A DNA stretch of 64,000 bases from Mariniphaga sp040772505. GTDB taxonomy: Bacteria; Bacteroidota; Bacteroidia; Bacteroidales; Prolixibacteraceae. The notes below the pieces were generated by a model. It did not search any database. It saw nothing but the letters and a program-made list of their open reading frames with translations, and was not told the DNA's origin. How positions within the stretch are numbered: the first letter of the stretch is position 1; each line of letters begins with the position of its first letter. The position numbers and the translations under genes are program-made. The stretch spans positions 930,001 through 994,000 of the forward strand of contig JAXGYA010000001.1 in assembly GCA_040772505.1 (NCBI GenBank), read 5' to 3'. Positions 24,621 through 33,526 of the stretch are shown here, one piece after another.

Positions 24621-27593
24621 ATGAGGTTATTGAATTCTCTCAGGTGTTTAGGAATCTTTGTTTTCTCACTGTTTTGTTTTTTTGAAGTATTTGCACAGCA
24701 AGCCACTGAGCATCGCGACGGAAAAATCCTCGAAGGGGAGGAGTGGCTGCCGTTTGGTTATCCTTCCACGGCAGATTTTTATGTTTCTCCCGCGGGAAAT
24801 GACAGCTGGTCGGGCACGCTGGCTGAACCCAATTCAGCCGGCACGGACGGGCCGTTTCTCACCATTGAAAGAGCACAGCTGGCAGTGCGTGAGCTGAAGG
24901 CTCAGGTTTACAAGCCCAAAGATCCGCCGGTTGAAAAGCGCTGGATTGGGTCGCCGCATCCTATTGGAAGCGGCAGAGATATTCTGGTCTATTTGCGTGG
25001 CGGAACCTATCCCCTGAAGCAGCCGCTTTTGTTTGAGCCGGCAGACGGTGGCGAACGTGTGGAAACCAATCTGCCAACCGGCGCTTTTGAATACCACAAA
25101 CTGAAAGACCATTATGTTACTTATGCTGCATATCCCGGAGAGAAACCGGTTATTACCGGCGCAAAACCGATAACCGGCTGGACTAAAAAAGGGAACGTCT
25201 GGACAGCTCCTTTTGATGCCGACTCTGTCGGAATGTTTATGGCGGGCGGAAAACGGCAAATCCTTGCCCGCACGCCCAATGAGGGTTATTTTGTGCCTCC
25301 GGTGGTCTCTTCTTCAACAGGAGAGCTTCACTTTAACAAAGGAGAATTAAAAAGCTGGAAAAACATGGAGGATAACCGTGTAGTCATGCTTTTGCGCTGG
25401 CATACGGGTATCAACTCGTTTGTGAAAATTGATGAAAAGAGCGGTGTGGCAACCTTCCGCAAACCACAGGAGGGGGTAGTGATTGTTCCGCCGCGCTATT
25501 ATGTAGAGAATGTGAAAGAGCTGTTAGATGCTCCCGGGGAGTGGTTTTTCGATAAAAAGTTAAAGGAAATCAGCTATATTCCGGAAGCAGGAATTGATAA
25601 TCCAAATCAGGTCTCTGCCGGTGTGCCGCAACTGAATAACCTGGTTGCAGTGAAGGGAGAGCTGGGGCAGCCGGTGCGCAACCTGAGGTTCTACGGATTG
25701 GCTTTTGAAGGAGCAGTTGCCGGAAGTAGTGCGCTTAAATATGAATATGCGCATGCCTGTGAACTGGTTGACGGGGAGATTCGCTCGTGCATGGGAACCG
25801 GAATATCCCTCTATTACGGATGCTACCAGAACCGGATTTTGCGAAATCGCTTTGAAACCATTGACAACAGTGCAGTTGTTGTTCGCGGTCCGGCAAATCC
25901 CAAAGATGGGGGCGAAATTACACGGGAAACTCAGTTTTCATATAACCGACTTTATGATTGCGGAGGGATAAATATCCATGCTTCACACACTTTAATGACA
26001 ACTATTTCGCATAACTACATCACCAAAACACGCGGACGCTTTGCCATTGATGTGGGTGGGTGGTCAAACCTTGAAGAGGCAATTGATGGCGGCTATCTTG
26101 TGGAGTATAATCATCTGGATGATGTGCAGCAGGATGCCGACGATTCGGGTGCAATCAAAACTGCCGGAATGACTTTTAACTCAGTGGTGCGAAGAAATCT
26201 TGTACACAATGTAAATGCCGGATTTTTTAATGACAATGTCGCATTTTGGTTTGATAATATGTCGATTGGCTGGACCGCCGAGGAAAATATTTACTACAAT
26301 CTGGAGCAGGGCGAGTGGAAATTGTGCGCCGCAACAATTGAGGATAATACTTACAGAAATAACTTTACCATTGAAGCGCCCGAAAACGCTCCTGAGCTGA
26401 TTATTGAAGGCGAACCGCTTTTTGAAGAGAGCAATCTGAAAATTGAAGCGGCATCCAAAACTTCGTCAGGAGCAGTGCTTGCCGGCAGTCTGATTCGGAT
26501 TTCAGCCGATGTCAAAAATGTTGGCGCCACCGGAATGGCTCCTGTTGATTTGTATGTTGACGGTAAAGTGAAGGAGAAACAGCTTTTTCCGGTTATAAAA
26601 AACAACAGCCGTAGAATTGAGTTTGAAGTGCGGATTTACGATGAGGGAGAACATCATCTGGCAATTGGATCAACGGATTACCAGTCCATTCGGATTGAAG
26701 GGGAGAAACCGTCAGTAGTGTTTGAGGATTTTCAGCTTTCAAACGACCGGCTGATTCAGGGAGAAAAGGTGAAAGCAACTGCCCTGGCGCGTAACCTCAC
26801 TGCTGAGACGCAGAAATTGAAAGCTACCCTGTTTTTTGATAATGTTGAAGAACAAAGTTTGCCTCTGGAGTTGGAGCCCAACAGCTCAAGAACAGTGGCT
26901 TTTGAACTGGAGCCGGTTGCGGGGCTTCACCGGGTGCGCATTGGAAACAGCGGCGAAAAAGAGCTGAACGTTGCCAAAGGCAAAGTTCTGGATATTGCAG
27001 CATTACCTGTTCTGGAATATTGCTCGGCAAAAGCCAAACCATATGAAGTTGAAGCCGATGCCAAAGCAAACCGGTTTAAAATCAAGGCGGGTGGCTCCGA
27101 CTTTTTCCATGCTGAAGATTCGTACGCAGCAGCATATGTGAAAGATATTAAAGGTGATTTTGTGGCAACCGTCAAAATCAGTCAGTTTGGAAATCGTACG
27201 CACGAATGGTTCCGTTCGGGACTGTTTGTGCGGAACGATATTGCTAAAAGTTTTGATACTCAGCCCGGAAGTAAAGGTTCTGTTCTGGTTTTTGCAACTC
27301 CCGGACGGGCAGGTATTGAGTATGATGAATTCGCCAACGGCTGCATGCATAAGGCAAGCAGTGAAAATCTGCCTGAAAATTCGCAAACTCCAATTTATTT
27401 GAAAATGGTGCGCCACGGAAACAGCTTCAGCGGTTATATCAGTCTTGACGGCGAAAACTGGATTATTGAGCGTCACACCACAGATATTCCCGGAATAAAC
27501 GAATCGGTCGATCTCGGACTGGCAGCAGGTGCACCGGACAAACAGCAGTACTGGGTTGAGTTCACCGACTGGAAAATTGAAATTGCCGAATAG
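24621..27593 (+). CDS. Large exported parallel beta-helix protein (GH141-like) with C-terminal DUF1349-like domain
   Basis: 990 residues with an N-terminal signal (ending EVFAQQ). DFYVSPAGNDSWSGTL and GPFLTIERAQ are the entry of a DUF1565/parallel beta-helix fold of the type seen in GH141 and related polysaccharide enzymes. The helix runs to about residue 600 (repeated N...N.I turns). Two Ig-like/CARDB-type segments follow at about 610-800. The last 180 residues resemble a DUF1349 concanavalin-like module (FRSGLFVRND, YISLDGENWI). It probably cleaves or debranches a polysaccharide outside the cytoplasm. No catalytic residues could be assigned with certainty. Confidence 0.72.
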   Translation: MRLLNSLRCLGIFVFSLFCFFEVFAQQATEHRDGKILEGEEWLPFGYPSTADFYVSPAGNDSWSGTLAEPNSAGTDGPFLTIERAQLAVRELKAQVYKPKDPPVEKRWIGSPHPIGSGRDILVYLRGGTYPLKQPLLFEPADGGERVETNLPTGAFEYHKLKDHYVTYAAYPGEKPVITGAKPITGWTKKGNVWTAPFDADSVGMFMAGGKRQILARTPNEGYFVPPVVSSSTGELHFNKGELKSWKNMEDNRVVMLLRWHTGINSFVKIDEKSGVATFRKPQEGVVIVPPRYYVENVKELLDAPGEWFFDKKLKEISYIPEAGIDNPNQVSAGVPQLNNLVAVKGELGQPVRNLRFYGLAFEGAVAGSSALKYEYAHACELVDGEIRSCMGTGISLYYGCYQNRILRNRFETIDNSAVVVRGPANPKDGGEITRETQFSYNRLYDCGGINIHASHTLMTTISHNYITKTRGRFAIDVGGWSNLEEAIDGGYLVEYNHLDDVQQDADDSGAIKTAGMTFNSVVRRNLVHNVNAGFFNDNVAFWFDNMSIGWTAEENIYYNLEQGEWKLCAATIEDNTYRNNFTIEAPENAPELIIEGEPLFEESNLKIEAASKTSSGAVLAGSLIRISADVKNVGATGMAPVDLYVDGKVKEKQLFPVIKNNSRRIEFEVRIYDEGEHHLAIGSTDYQSIRIEGEKPSVVFEDFQLSNDRLIQGEKVKATALARNLTAETQKLKATLFFDNVEEQSLPLELEPNSSRTVAFELEPVAGLHRVRIGNSGEKELNVAKGKVLDIAALPVLEYCSAKAKPYEVEADAKANRFKIKAGGSDFFHAEDSYAAAYVKDIKGDFVATVKISQFGNRTHEWFRSGLFVRNDIAKSFDTQPGSKGSVLVFATPGRAGIEYDEFANGCMHKASSENLPENSQTPIYLKMVRHGNSFSGYISLDGENWIIERHTTDIPGINESVDLGLAAGAPDKQQYWVEFTDWKIEIAE

Positions 27594-27620
27594 ATTTAAA
27601 ACCATTATAATTCCAATAAA

Positions 27621-28907
27621 ATGAATAAGAAAAAGAAAAATTTAAGCAAAAAGAATTCTTCGGAGGATTCCCTTTCCGGGAAAGAGCATAGAAATCCCTT
27701 CTCCCGAAGGGCATTTTTACACACTTCGGTTGCCGGCACGGCAGCGCTTGCCTTTTCGCAGTTTGGCTGCTCTTCGGGCAAACCAAAACAAGCAACGCAG
27801 GATATTGTTGATATTCAGGGGTTTAATGAGCTCTCCGCTGCTCCTGATCCGTATGCAGGCTGGAAACCTTTTTCCGAAAGAAAAGTAAAGGTGGGGCTGG
27901 TGGGATATGGGCGTAGCAAATTCGGCACTTCCTTTGGTTTTCAAAACCATCCCAACGTGGAGGTGGTGGCAGTGAGCGATCTGATTCCCGACCGTTGTGC
28001 AGAAATGGCAAAAGTCAGCAACTGCTCAAAAACCTATCCGTCGCTGGAGAAACTGGTTAAAGACAAGGAGATTGAAGCGGTTTTTGTTGCCACCGATGCA
28101 CCAAACCACATGCAGCACAGCCTCGAAGTCTTGAAACACGGGAAACATGTGGCGGTTGCCGTGCCGGCAGTTTTTGGTTCGGTTGAAGATGCCTATAAGC
28201 TATATGATGCCGTGAAAGTCAGCGGATTAAAGTATATGATGTTTGAAACTTCAATGTATCGCGAAAGCCTTTGGGCAATGCGGCAAATTTATGAAGCCGG
28301 CAGTTTTGGTGAATTGGTTTATGCCGAAGGGGAGTATTACCACTATATGGAAGAGCCTATTGATTCATATAAAGGATGGAGAATCGGGCTGCCGCCGCAG
28401 TTTTACCCGACTCACTCAAATGCTTTTCACAACTGCATCACCGGCGGCAGCTTCACTGAGGTTTCCTGTATGGGAATGCCCAGCGCCCTGGCACATCTGA
28501 AACCCGAAAACAACCCTTACAAGAATCCTTTTGGCACCGAAATCGCACTTTTCCGAACCAGCGAAGGCGGTACGGCACGCATGGCGGTGAGCTGGGATAC
28601 TCCGGGCGACCATGGCGAACGGGGAAGAGTCCGCGGACAGAAAGGGAGCTATTACGATAAGTTTGAGGGACTGGATGTTGAACTGCCCGAAATGAAAAGA
28701 CCGCCGCTCCCGCCGGGAATGCCACTGGGCGGGCACGGAGGTTCGCATGGCTACCTTACCAATGAATTTGTTCATGCAATTCTGGAAGACCGAAAACCGT
28801 TGATTGATGTGGCAATGTCGCTGAACCTGACTGTTTCAGGAGTTGTTGCCCACCAATCGGCGCTTAAAGATGGAGAACTGATGAAAATTCCGCAGTTTTC
28901 ACTTTGA
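27621..28907 (+). CDS. Tat-exported Gfo/Idh/MocA-family lipoprotein, GH109-like
   Basis: 428 residues. A twin-arginine signal is visible (SRRAFLH, Arg 29-30) ending at Cys 50 (FGC), so it is folded with its NAD before export and may be lipid-anchored. The Rossmann part begins VGLVGYGRS. The usual EKP motif with catalytic Lys is replaced by AVP, and the protein has FGELVYAEGEYYH, YPTH and GGHGGSHGY, features shared with GH109 N-acetylgalactosaminidases that use NAD for a redox-assisted elimination. A glycosidase role is therefore as likely as a dehydrogenase role. It sits in the operon between the beta-helix gene and the second GH20-like gene. Confidence 0.78.
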   Translation: MNKKKKNLSKKNSSEDSLSGKEHRNPFSRRAFLHTSVAGTAALAFSQFGCSSGKPKQATQDIVDIQGFNELSAAPDPYAGWKPFSERKVKVGLVGYGRSKFGTSFGFQNHPNVEVVAVSDLIPDRCAEMAKVSNCSKTYPSLEKLVKDKEIEAVFVATDAPNHMQHSLEVLKHGKHVAVAVPAVFGSVEDAYKLYDAVKVSGLKYMMFETSMYRESLWAMRQIYEAGSFGELVYAEGEYYHYMEEPIDSYKGWRIGLPPQFYPTHSNAFHNCITGGSFTEVSCMGMPSALAHLKPENNPYKNPFGTEIALFRTSEGGTARMAVSWDTPGDHGERGRVRGQKGSYYDKFEGLDVELPEMKRPPLPPGMPLGGHGGSHGYLTNEFVHAILEDRKPLIDVAMSLNLTVSGVVAHQSALKDGELMKIPQFSL

Positions 28908-28989
28908 AAACCGGTCAGGCACACTTCTGCAATATGAAATCAATTGATCCCATTTTTGAAATAATATGAATATTTAAAAGATAATAACG

Positions 28990-31329
28990 ATGAGACAATT
29001 TTTCAAGCTTGTTTTAGCTTTAGTTTTTGTGTTTAGTTTAACTGTTTCTTGTAATAAACAAACCGAACAACCGGGTCTGGAAAAAGCAGTCATACTGGTT
29101 TCTCCGTCAGTGCCTTTGCCAATGTCGGAAACAGCTCCGCTGGTTTTGACTGAGGAGGTGGGCAAAAGAACTTCGCTCAATTTGCAGCAGGCAGATGACT
29201 GGAACAGCAAAACCGTGATTGCTTTAGCGCTTTCAGGTGATAAAGAGTTATTCGGGAAAACCGTTCCGGTGAGCGATGACAGCGACAGTCCCGAATTCAA
29301 AAATGAAGGTTTCAGGATAAAATATACAAAAGAGGATGGAAAAAAGACACTTTGGATTATTGGAGCCGATGCGCGCGGCATTCTCTTCGGAATTGGAAAA
29401 TTGCTGAGAATTGCCGAACTGGAGGAGGGATTGTTTCGCATTCCTGAAACCGTTGACTATGCCACATCCCCCGAATATCCGCTGCGCGGGCATCAGTTCG
29501 GTTACCGGAACACTGCCAACTCATGGGATGCATGGAATGTGGAACAGTTTGACCAACATTTCAGAGAGCAGATGCTTTTTGGCGCCAACAGCTTTGAAAG
29601 CATTCCCTTTCAGGAAGAAAAAATCAGCGAACACATGAAAATCCCACGCGAGGTGATGAATGTCGCCATGAGTGAAATTTGCCAGAAGTATGATGCGGAA
29701 TACTGGGTATGGACACCGGCAACATTCGACTTGAAGAATAAAAAACTGCGCCATGAAGAGATTGAAAAGCATGAAGCTTTTTACAAAGCTTGCCCGCGTC
29801 TGGATGCCATTTTTTTTCCGGGTGGCGACCCGGGCAACAATCTCCCCGAAGATGTAATCCCTTTTCTTGAAGAATTGACTACCATTTTGCACAAATACCA
29901 TCCGGATGCCACCATGTGGATTTCCTTGCAGGGCTTTAGCGAAAAGAGCGTGAAATATTTCTTTGATTATCTGAATGAAAAAAGTCCCGATTGGCTAGAA
30001 GGCGTTACCAACGGACCAAGCAGTCCGCCGGTGGAAATTGAGCGTCAGCTTTTGCCCAAGAAATATAAGCTCAGGCTCTATCCCGACATCACACATACTG
30101 TCAGGTGCTCTTATCCGGTAAAAAATTGGGATCAGGCATATGCACTCACCGAAGGGCGCGAATGCACAAATCCTCAGCCTCTGTATTATGCGGAAATTTT
30201 CAGGAGGGATATGCCTCATACCGATGGCTTTCTCTCCTACTCAGACGGCATTAACGACGATGTGAACAAGGTGGTTTGGAGCTGGTTAGGCTGGGACTCC
30301 AATGCTGATGTGGAAGAAATTGTTGCTGAATACTCCCGGTTTTTCTTTGGAAACCGTGTGGCTGAAAAAGCTTCTGAAGGAATTTTTGCACTGGAAGAAA
30401 ACTGGGTCGGCCCGTTGCAGGAGAATGAAACGGTTGAAAAAACACTTGATTTGTGGAAAACCATAGATGCCGAAAATCCGCAGCTGGCAGATAACTGGCG
30501 CTGGCAGCAACTGGTGATGCGTGCCTATTATGATAGTTTTGTTCAGCAACGGCAGGCTTATGAAAAAGGACTTGAAAGAGAAGCTTATGAAATTCTGGCA
30601 AATGCGGAAACAATTGGTGCTGACAAAGCGATGGATGAAGCGCTCAAAGTGTTGAAAAAAGCAGAAACAGAGCCTGTTACTCAAGAGCTGCGGGAAATCA
30701 TTGTGGATTATTGCGAACAACTGTTCCAATCGGTTGGCTTGCAGACCAGTGTGCCAAAATATGGTGCAAAGAACTATGAGAGGGGGGCAATCCTCGATTT
30801 TATCGACTATCCGCTGAACAACCGATGGTGGTTGGAAGATGAGTTTGAAAAAGTGAGAGGGATTAAATCGGAGCAGGAAAAAATTGCCCGCCTCGATTTT
30901 ATCCTGACTTATGAAACGCCCGGCGAAGGCAGCTTCTACGACAATATTTCCAGCGCCGATGCCAAGCATGTGGTCTCTGAAACCGATGATGCCATTGACT
31001 ATTTGTGGGAAGAGAACGGCTTTAGCCGCAAAAGGCTCTCTACCCAGCTTTTCCAGTTTAGTCCGGTTTTGGAATATGACGAGCTTGACCCACAGTCGGA
31101 TTACCTGATTCGCATAGCCGGATACGGCGAAGCGCTGCTTCGCGCCAACGGAAAGCGACTGACACCCACAAAATACGAAAAGGGATATGAGCAGTTCAAG
31201 GAATTCGCGTTACCCAAAGAGCTGATAAAAGAGGGCAAACTGAAAATCACATTTGACCGCCCCGACGAGGGGCACCTCAACTGGCGCCTGCAATCACGGG
31301 TGACGGATGTATGGGTGCTGAAGCAGTAA
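28990..31329 (+). CDS. Glycosidase-like lipoprotein with GH20/GH67-type N-terminus (paralogue 2)
   Basis: 779 residues; lipobox TVSC with Cys 21. Paralogue of the protein encoded at 20780-23221: both have an LRGHQ.GYR block, FGANS, and a GDPGN motif at 277-283 (here PGGDPGN), plus RLYPDITH and SDGINDDVNK versus SEGTNDDVNK. This one is predicted to be membrane-anchored, the other soluble and exported. The GH20-like position reads GGDP instead of GGDE. The 82-base gap upstream is the largest in the operon and could hold a second promoter, but I see no clear element. Last gene of the operon. Confidence 0.65.
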   Translation: MRQFFKLVLALVFVFSLTVSCNKQTEQPGLEKAVILVSPSVPLPMSETAPLVLTEEVGKRTSLNLQQADDWNSKTVIALALSGDKELFGKTVPVSDDSDSPEFKNEGFRIKYTKEDGKKTLWIIGADARGILFGIGKLLRIAELEEGLFRIPETVDYATSPEYPLRGHQFGYRNTANSWDAWNVEQFDQHFREQMLFGANSFESIPFQEEKISEHMKIPREVMNVAMSEICQKYDAEYWVWTPATFDLKNKKLRHEEIEKHEAFYKACPRLDAIFFPGGDPGNNLPEDVIPFLEELTTILHKYHPDATMWISLQGFSEKSVKYFFDYLNEKSPDWLEGVTNGPSSPPVEIERQLLPKKYKLRLYPDITHTVRCSYPVKNWDQAYALTEGRECTNPQPLYYAEIFRRDMPHTDGFLSYSDGINDDVNKVVWSWLGWDSNADVEEIVAEYSRFFFGNRVAEKASEGIFALEENWVGPLQENETVEKTLDLWKTIDAENPQLADNWRWQQLVMRAYYDSFVQQRQAYEKGLEREAYEILANAETIGADKAMDEALKVLKKAETEPVTQELREIIVDYCEQLFQSVGLQTSVPKYGAKNYERGAILDFIDYPLNNRWWLEDEFEKVRGIKSEQEKIARLDFILTYETPGEGSFYDNISSADAKHVVSETDDAIDYLWEENGFSRKRLSTQLFQFSPVLEYDELDPQSDYLIRIAGYGEALLRANGKRLTPTKYEKGYEQFKEFALPKELIKEGKLKITFDRPDEGHLNWRLQSRVTDVWVLKQ

Positions 31330-31366
31330 AAAGAGACAGATGAGTCTGCTCCGAAAAGTAATTGTT

Positions 31367-31447
31367 GAAGAAACGCCACAAAATCATCAAGTCACCAAAA
31401 TCACTCAAAAAATATATTTTGTGACAAACCGTTGGCGTTTTTTCTTC
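31367..31447. terminator. Nested hairpins between convergent genes
   Basis: Outer arms 31367-31378 (GAAGAAACGCCA) and 31433-31447 pair with a few extra T; inner arms near 31391-31401 and 31416-31425 (GTCACcAAAAT/ATTTTGTGAC) pair as well. The right arm ends in a T-run, suiting termination of the rightward operon; the reverse orientation has an A/T-rich tail too. Confidence 0.5.
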
Positions 31448-31451
31448 ACTG

Positions 31452-31784
31452 CTATTTTAACCGCATGGGTTTAATCTCCATCATCAGGTGTTTTTTGGGA
31501 ACAACCTCATTTTTTTTTATATAAATTTTCACGATTTGTCCATCGAATGGCATACGAACCTGATTTTCCATTTTCATTGCCTCAAGCAGCAGCAGGGTTT
31601 GCCCTTCTTTCACTTTCTCGTTGGTTTTCACGAAAATATCCACAATTGTTCCCGGAAGAAAAGAGTAAATATAATTTGGATTGGGAGTTTCCCAAAAAAC
31701 CCTGTTTTTATATTTCCAGGTATAGTGTGTTTTGTAAACAGCACCCTGAACAACTAAGTTTTTAAATTTTTTTTTATCTGTCAT
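31452..31784 (-). CDS. Biotin carboxyl carrier protein of an acyl-CoA carboxylase/decarboxylase
   Basis: 110-residue biotinyl domain protein. The biotinylation motif EAMKM has its Lys at 71, with the conserved LPG upstream (SFLPGTIVD) and the MPFDG turn downstream. It is the carrier for the carboxyltransferase encoded 15 bases upstream. The N-terminal 40 residues are extra to the domain and may bind the partner. No biotin carboxylase is encoded in the window. Confidence 0.88.
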   Translation of the reverse strand: MTDKKKFKNLVVQGAVYKTHYTWKYKNRVFWETPNPNYIYSFLPGTIVDIFVKTNEKVKEGQTLLLLEAMKMENQVRMPFDGQIVKIYIKKNEVVPKKHLMMEIKPMRLK

Positions 31785-31799
31785 TTCTTAGGAGTTGAA

Positions 31800-33344
31800 T
31801 TAAAACGGTGGAATTCCGTGCTTTTTCTGAGGCATGGAGACGCTTTTGTTTTCAGAGACTTTCAGGGCGTGCAGAATTCTGCCGCGCGTATCCCGCGGTT
31901 CAATCACTTCATCAATATAGCCCTGGGCTGCTGCAACATACGGATTTGCAAACTTTTCCTTGTACTCCTGAATTTTTTGCTGCCGCATCTCTTCGGGATT
32001 TTCCGCTTCTGAAATTTCCTTACGGAAAACAATATTTGCAGCTCCTTCCGGTCCCATTACAGCTATTTCTGCTGTGGGCCATGCAAATACAAAATCAGCT
32101 CGCAAGTGGCGTGAGTTCATAGCGATATATCCGCCGCCATAAGCTTTCCTCAGAATAACGGTAACTTTTGGCACGGTGGCTTCACTGTAGGCATAAAGAA
32201 TTTTTGCTCCATGGCGAATAACTCCCGCATGTTCCTGATCAACCCCCGGCAAATATCCGGGCAGGTCTTCAAGAGTGACAATGGGGATGTTGAATGCATC
32301 GCAGTAGCGGATAAACCGCGCTGCCTTGTCGGAGCTGTCGGTATCCAGCACACCGGCCAAAACCATGGGCTGATTGGCAACAAATCCGACGGTTTCACCA
32401 TCCATGCGCCCAAAACCAATGATTATGTTTGGTGCAAACAACTCCATCACTTCAAAAAACTCGGAATTGTCGGTGATGCTTTTGATAATATCACGCATTT
32501 CGTAAGGAATACGCGGATCTGAGGGGACAATATCTTCAATTTTCAACCCTTTCTTGGGTGGTTTTGGCGGGAAAGGCATTGCCCTTGCATCGTTATTTCT
32601 GGGAATGTAACTGATTAATTTTTTAATTTGCTCAAAACATTCCTGCTCCGTGTTGGCAAAAAAATGTGCGTTTCCGGTGAGCTCGGCATGCACACGTGCG
32701 CCACCAAGTTCTTCCATGGATATCTCTTCGCCCAGCACGGATTTTATTACGCTGGGGCCGGTGATAAACATTTTGGAAATATTGTCCACAACAAACACAA
32801 AATCGGTGAGGGCAGGGGAGTAAACCGCTCCGCCGGCGCAGGGGCCCAAAATGACCGAAATCTGGGGAATTACTCCGGAGGCTAAGGTATTTCTGAAAAA
32901 TATTTCGCCATAACCAGCCAAAGAGTTTACTCCTTCTTGAATCCGGGCACCTCCTGAATCGTTGATGCCGATGAGTGGAACCCGCATTTTCAGCGCATGA
33001 TCCATGATTTTTGTAATTTTCCGGGCGTGCATCAATCCCAGCGAACCGCCGGCAACAGTAAAGTCCTGCGCAAAAATGCAAACCGGTTTGTTGTAAATCG
33101 TGCCAATTCCGATAATTACCCCATCTCCGTGAAGTACTTTGGTTTCCATTCCGAAATCTTTGGCGCTGTGCTCTACGAACAAGTCGTATTCGTGGAAGGA
33201 ATTCTTATCCAAAACCGCTAAAATACGCTCCCGGGCAGTGAGCTTACCCATCTTGGTTTGTTTCTCAATTGCCTCTACACCGCCCCCTTTTTGCACTTCC
33301 CTTTTTCTTTTCCGAAGATCAAGAACGTTGCTTCTTAATGACAT
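31800..33344 (-). CDS. Acyl-CoA carboxyltransferase subunit (PccB/MmdA type)
   Basis: 514 residues, the normal length. Crotonase-fold carboxyltransferase of the propionyl-CoA carboxylase beta / methylmalonyl-CoA decarboxylase alpha type. Landmarks: GKLTARERI near the start, the GGARIQEGV oxyanion block, GPCAGGAVYSPALTDF, and AYGGGYIAMNSRHL. In Bacteroidota this subunit with a small biotin carrier often belongs to methylmalonyl-CoA decarboxylase or propionyl-CoA carboxylase. Without the partner membrane or biotin carboxylase subunit nearby, the direction of reaction cannot be decided. In one leftward unit with the biotin carrier. Confidence 0.9.
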   Translation of the reverse strand: MSLRSNVLDLRKRKREVQKGGGVEAIEKQTKMGKLTARERILAVLDKNSFHEYDLFVEHSAKDFGMETKVLHGDGVIIGIGTIYNKPVCIFAQDFTVAGGSLGLMHARKITKIMDHALKMRVPLIGINDSGGARIQEGVNSLAGYGEIFFRNTLASGVIPQISVILGPCAGGAVYSPALTDFVFVVDNISKMFITGPSVIKSVLGEEISMEELGGARVHAELTGNAHFFANTEQECFEQIKKLISYIPRNNDARAMPFPPKPPKKGLKIEDIVPSDPRIPYEMRDIIKSITDNSEFFEVMELFAPNIIIGFGRMDGETVGFVANQPMVLAGVLDTDSSDKAARFIRYCDAFNIPIVTLEDLPGYLPGVDQEHAGVIRHGAKILYAYSEATVPKVTVILRKAYGGGYIAMNSRHLRADFVFAWPTAEIAVMGPEGAANIVFRKEISEAENPEEMRQQKIQEYKEKFANPYVAAAQGYIDEVIEPRDTRGRILHALKVSENKSVSMPQKKHGIPPF

Positions 33345-33526
33345 AAATGTTGATTTAAGTTACTAAATTCCCTTATTTATAGGGTTTTAAATAAATGCTT
33401 ACGCTGCGAAAGTATAAAATATTTCTCTTGTCAGAGATAAAACTTAAACTGTAGTTCAGTTTTTAATAGATTAGTTGATTGTGCATATCGAATAATTCTA
33501 TTTTTTATTTAAAAAATATTACATAC

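Noticed and set aside
33345..33526. RNA gene or riboswitch between the carboxyltransferase and LptF/G genes
   Set aside because: The 182 bases are AT-rich with no compact fold or known motif visible.
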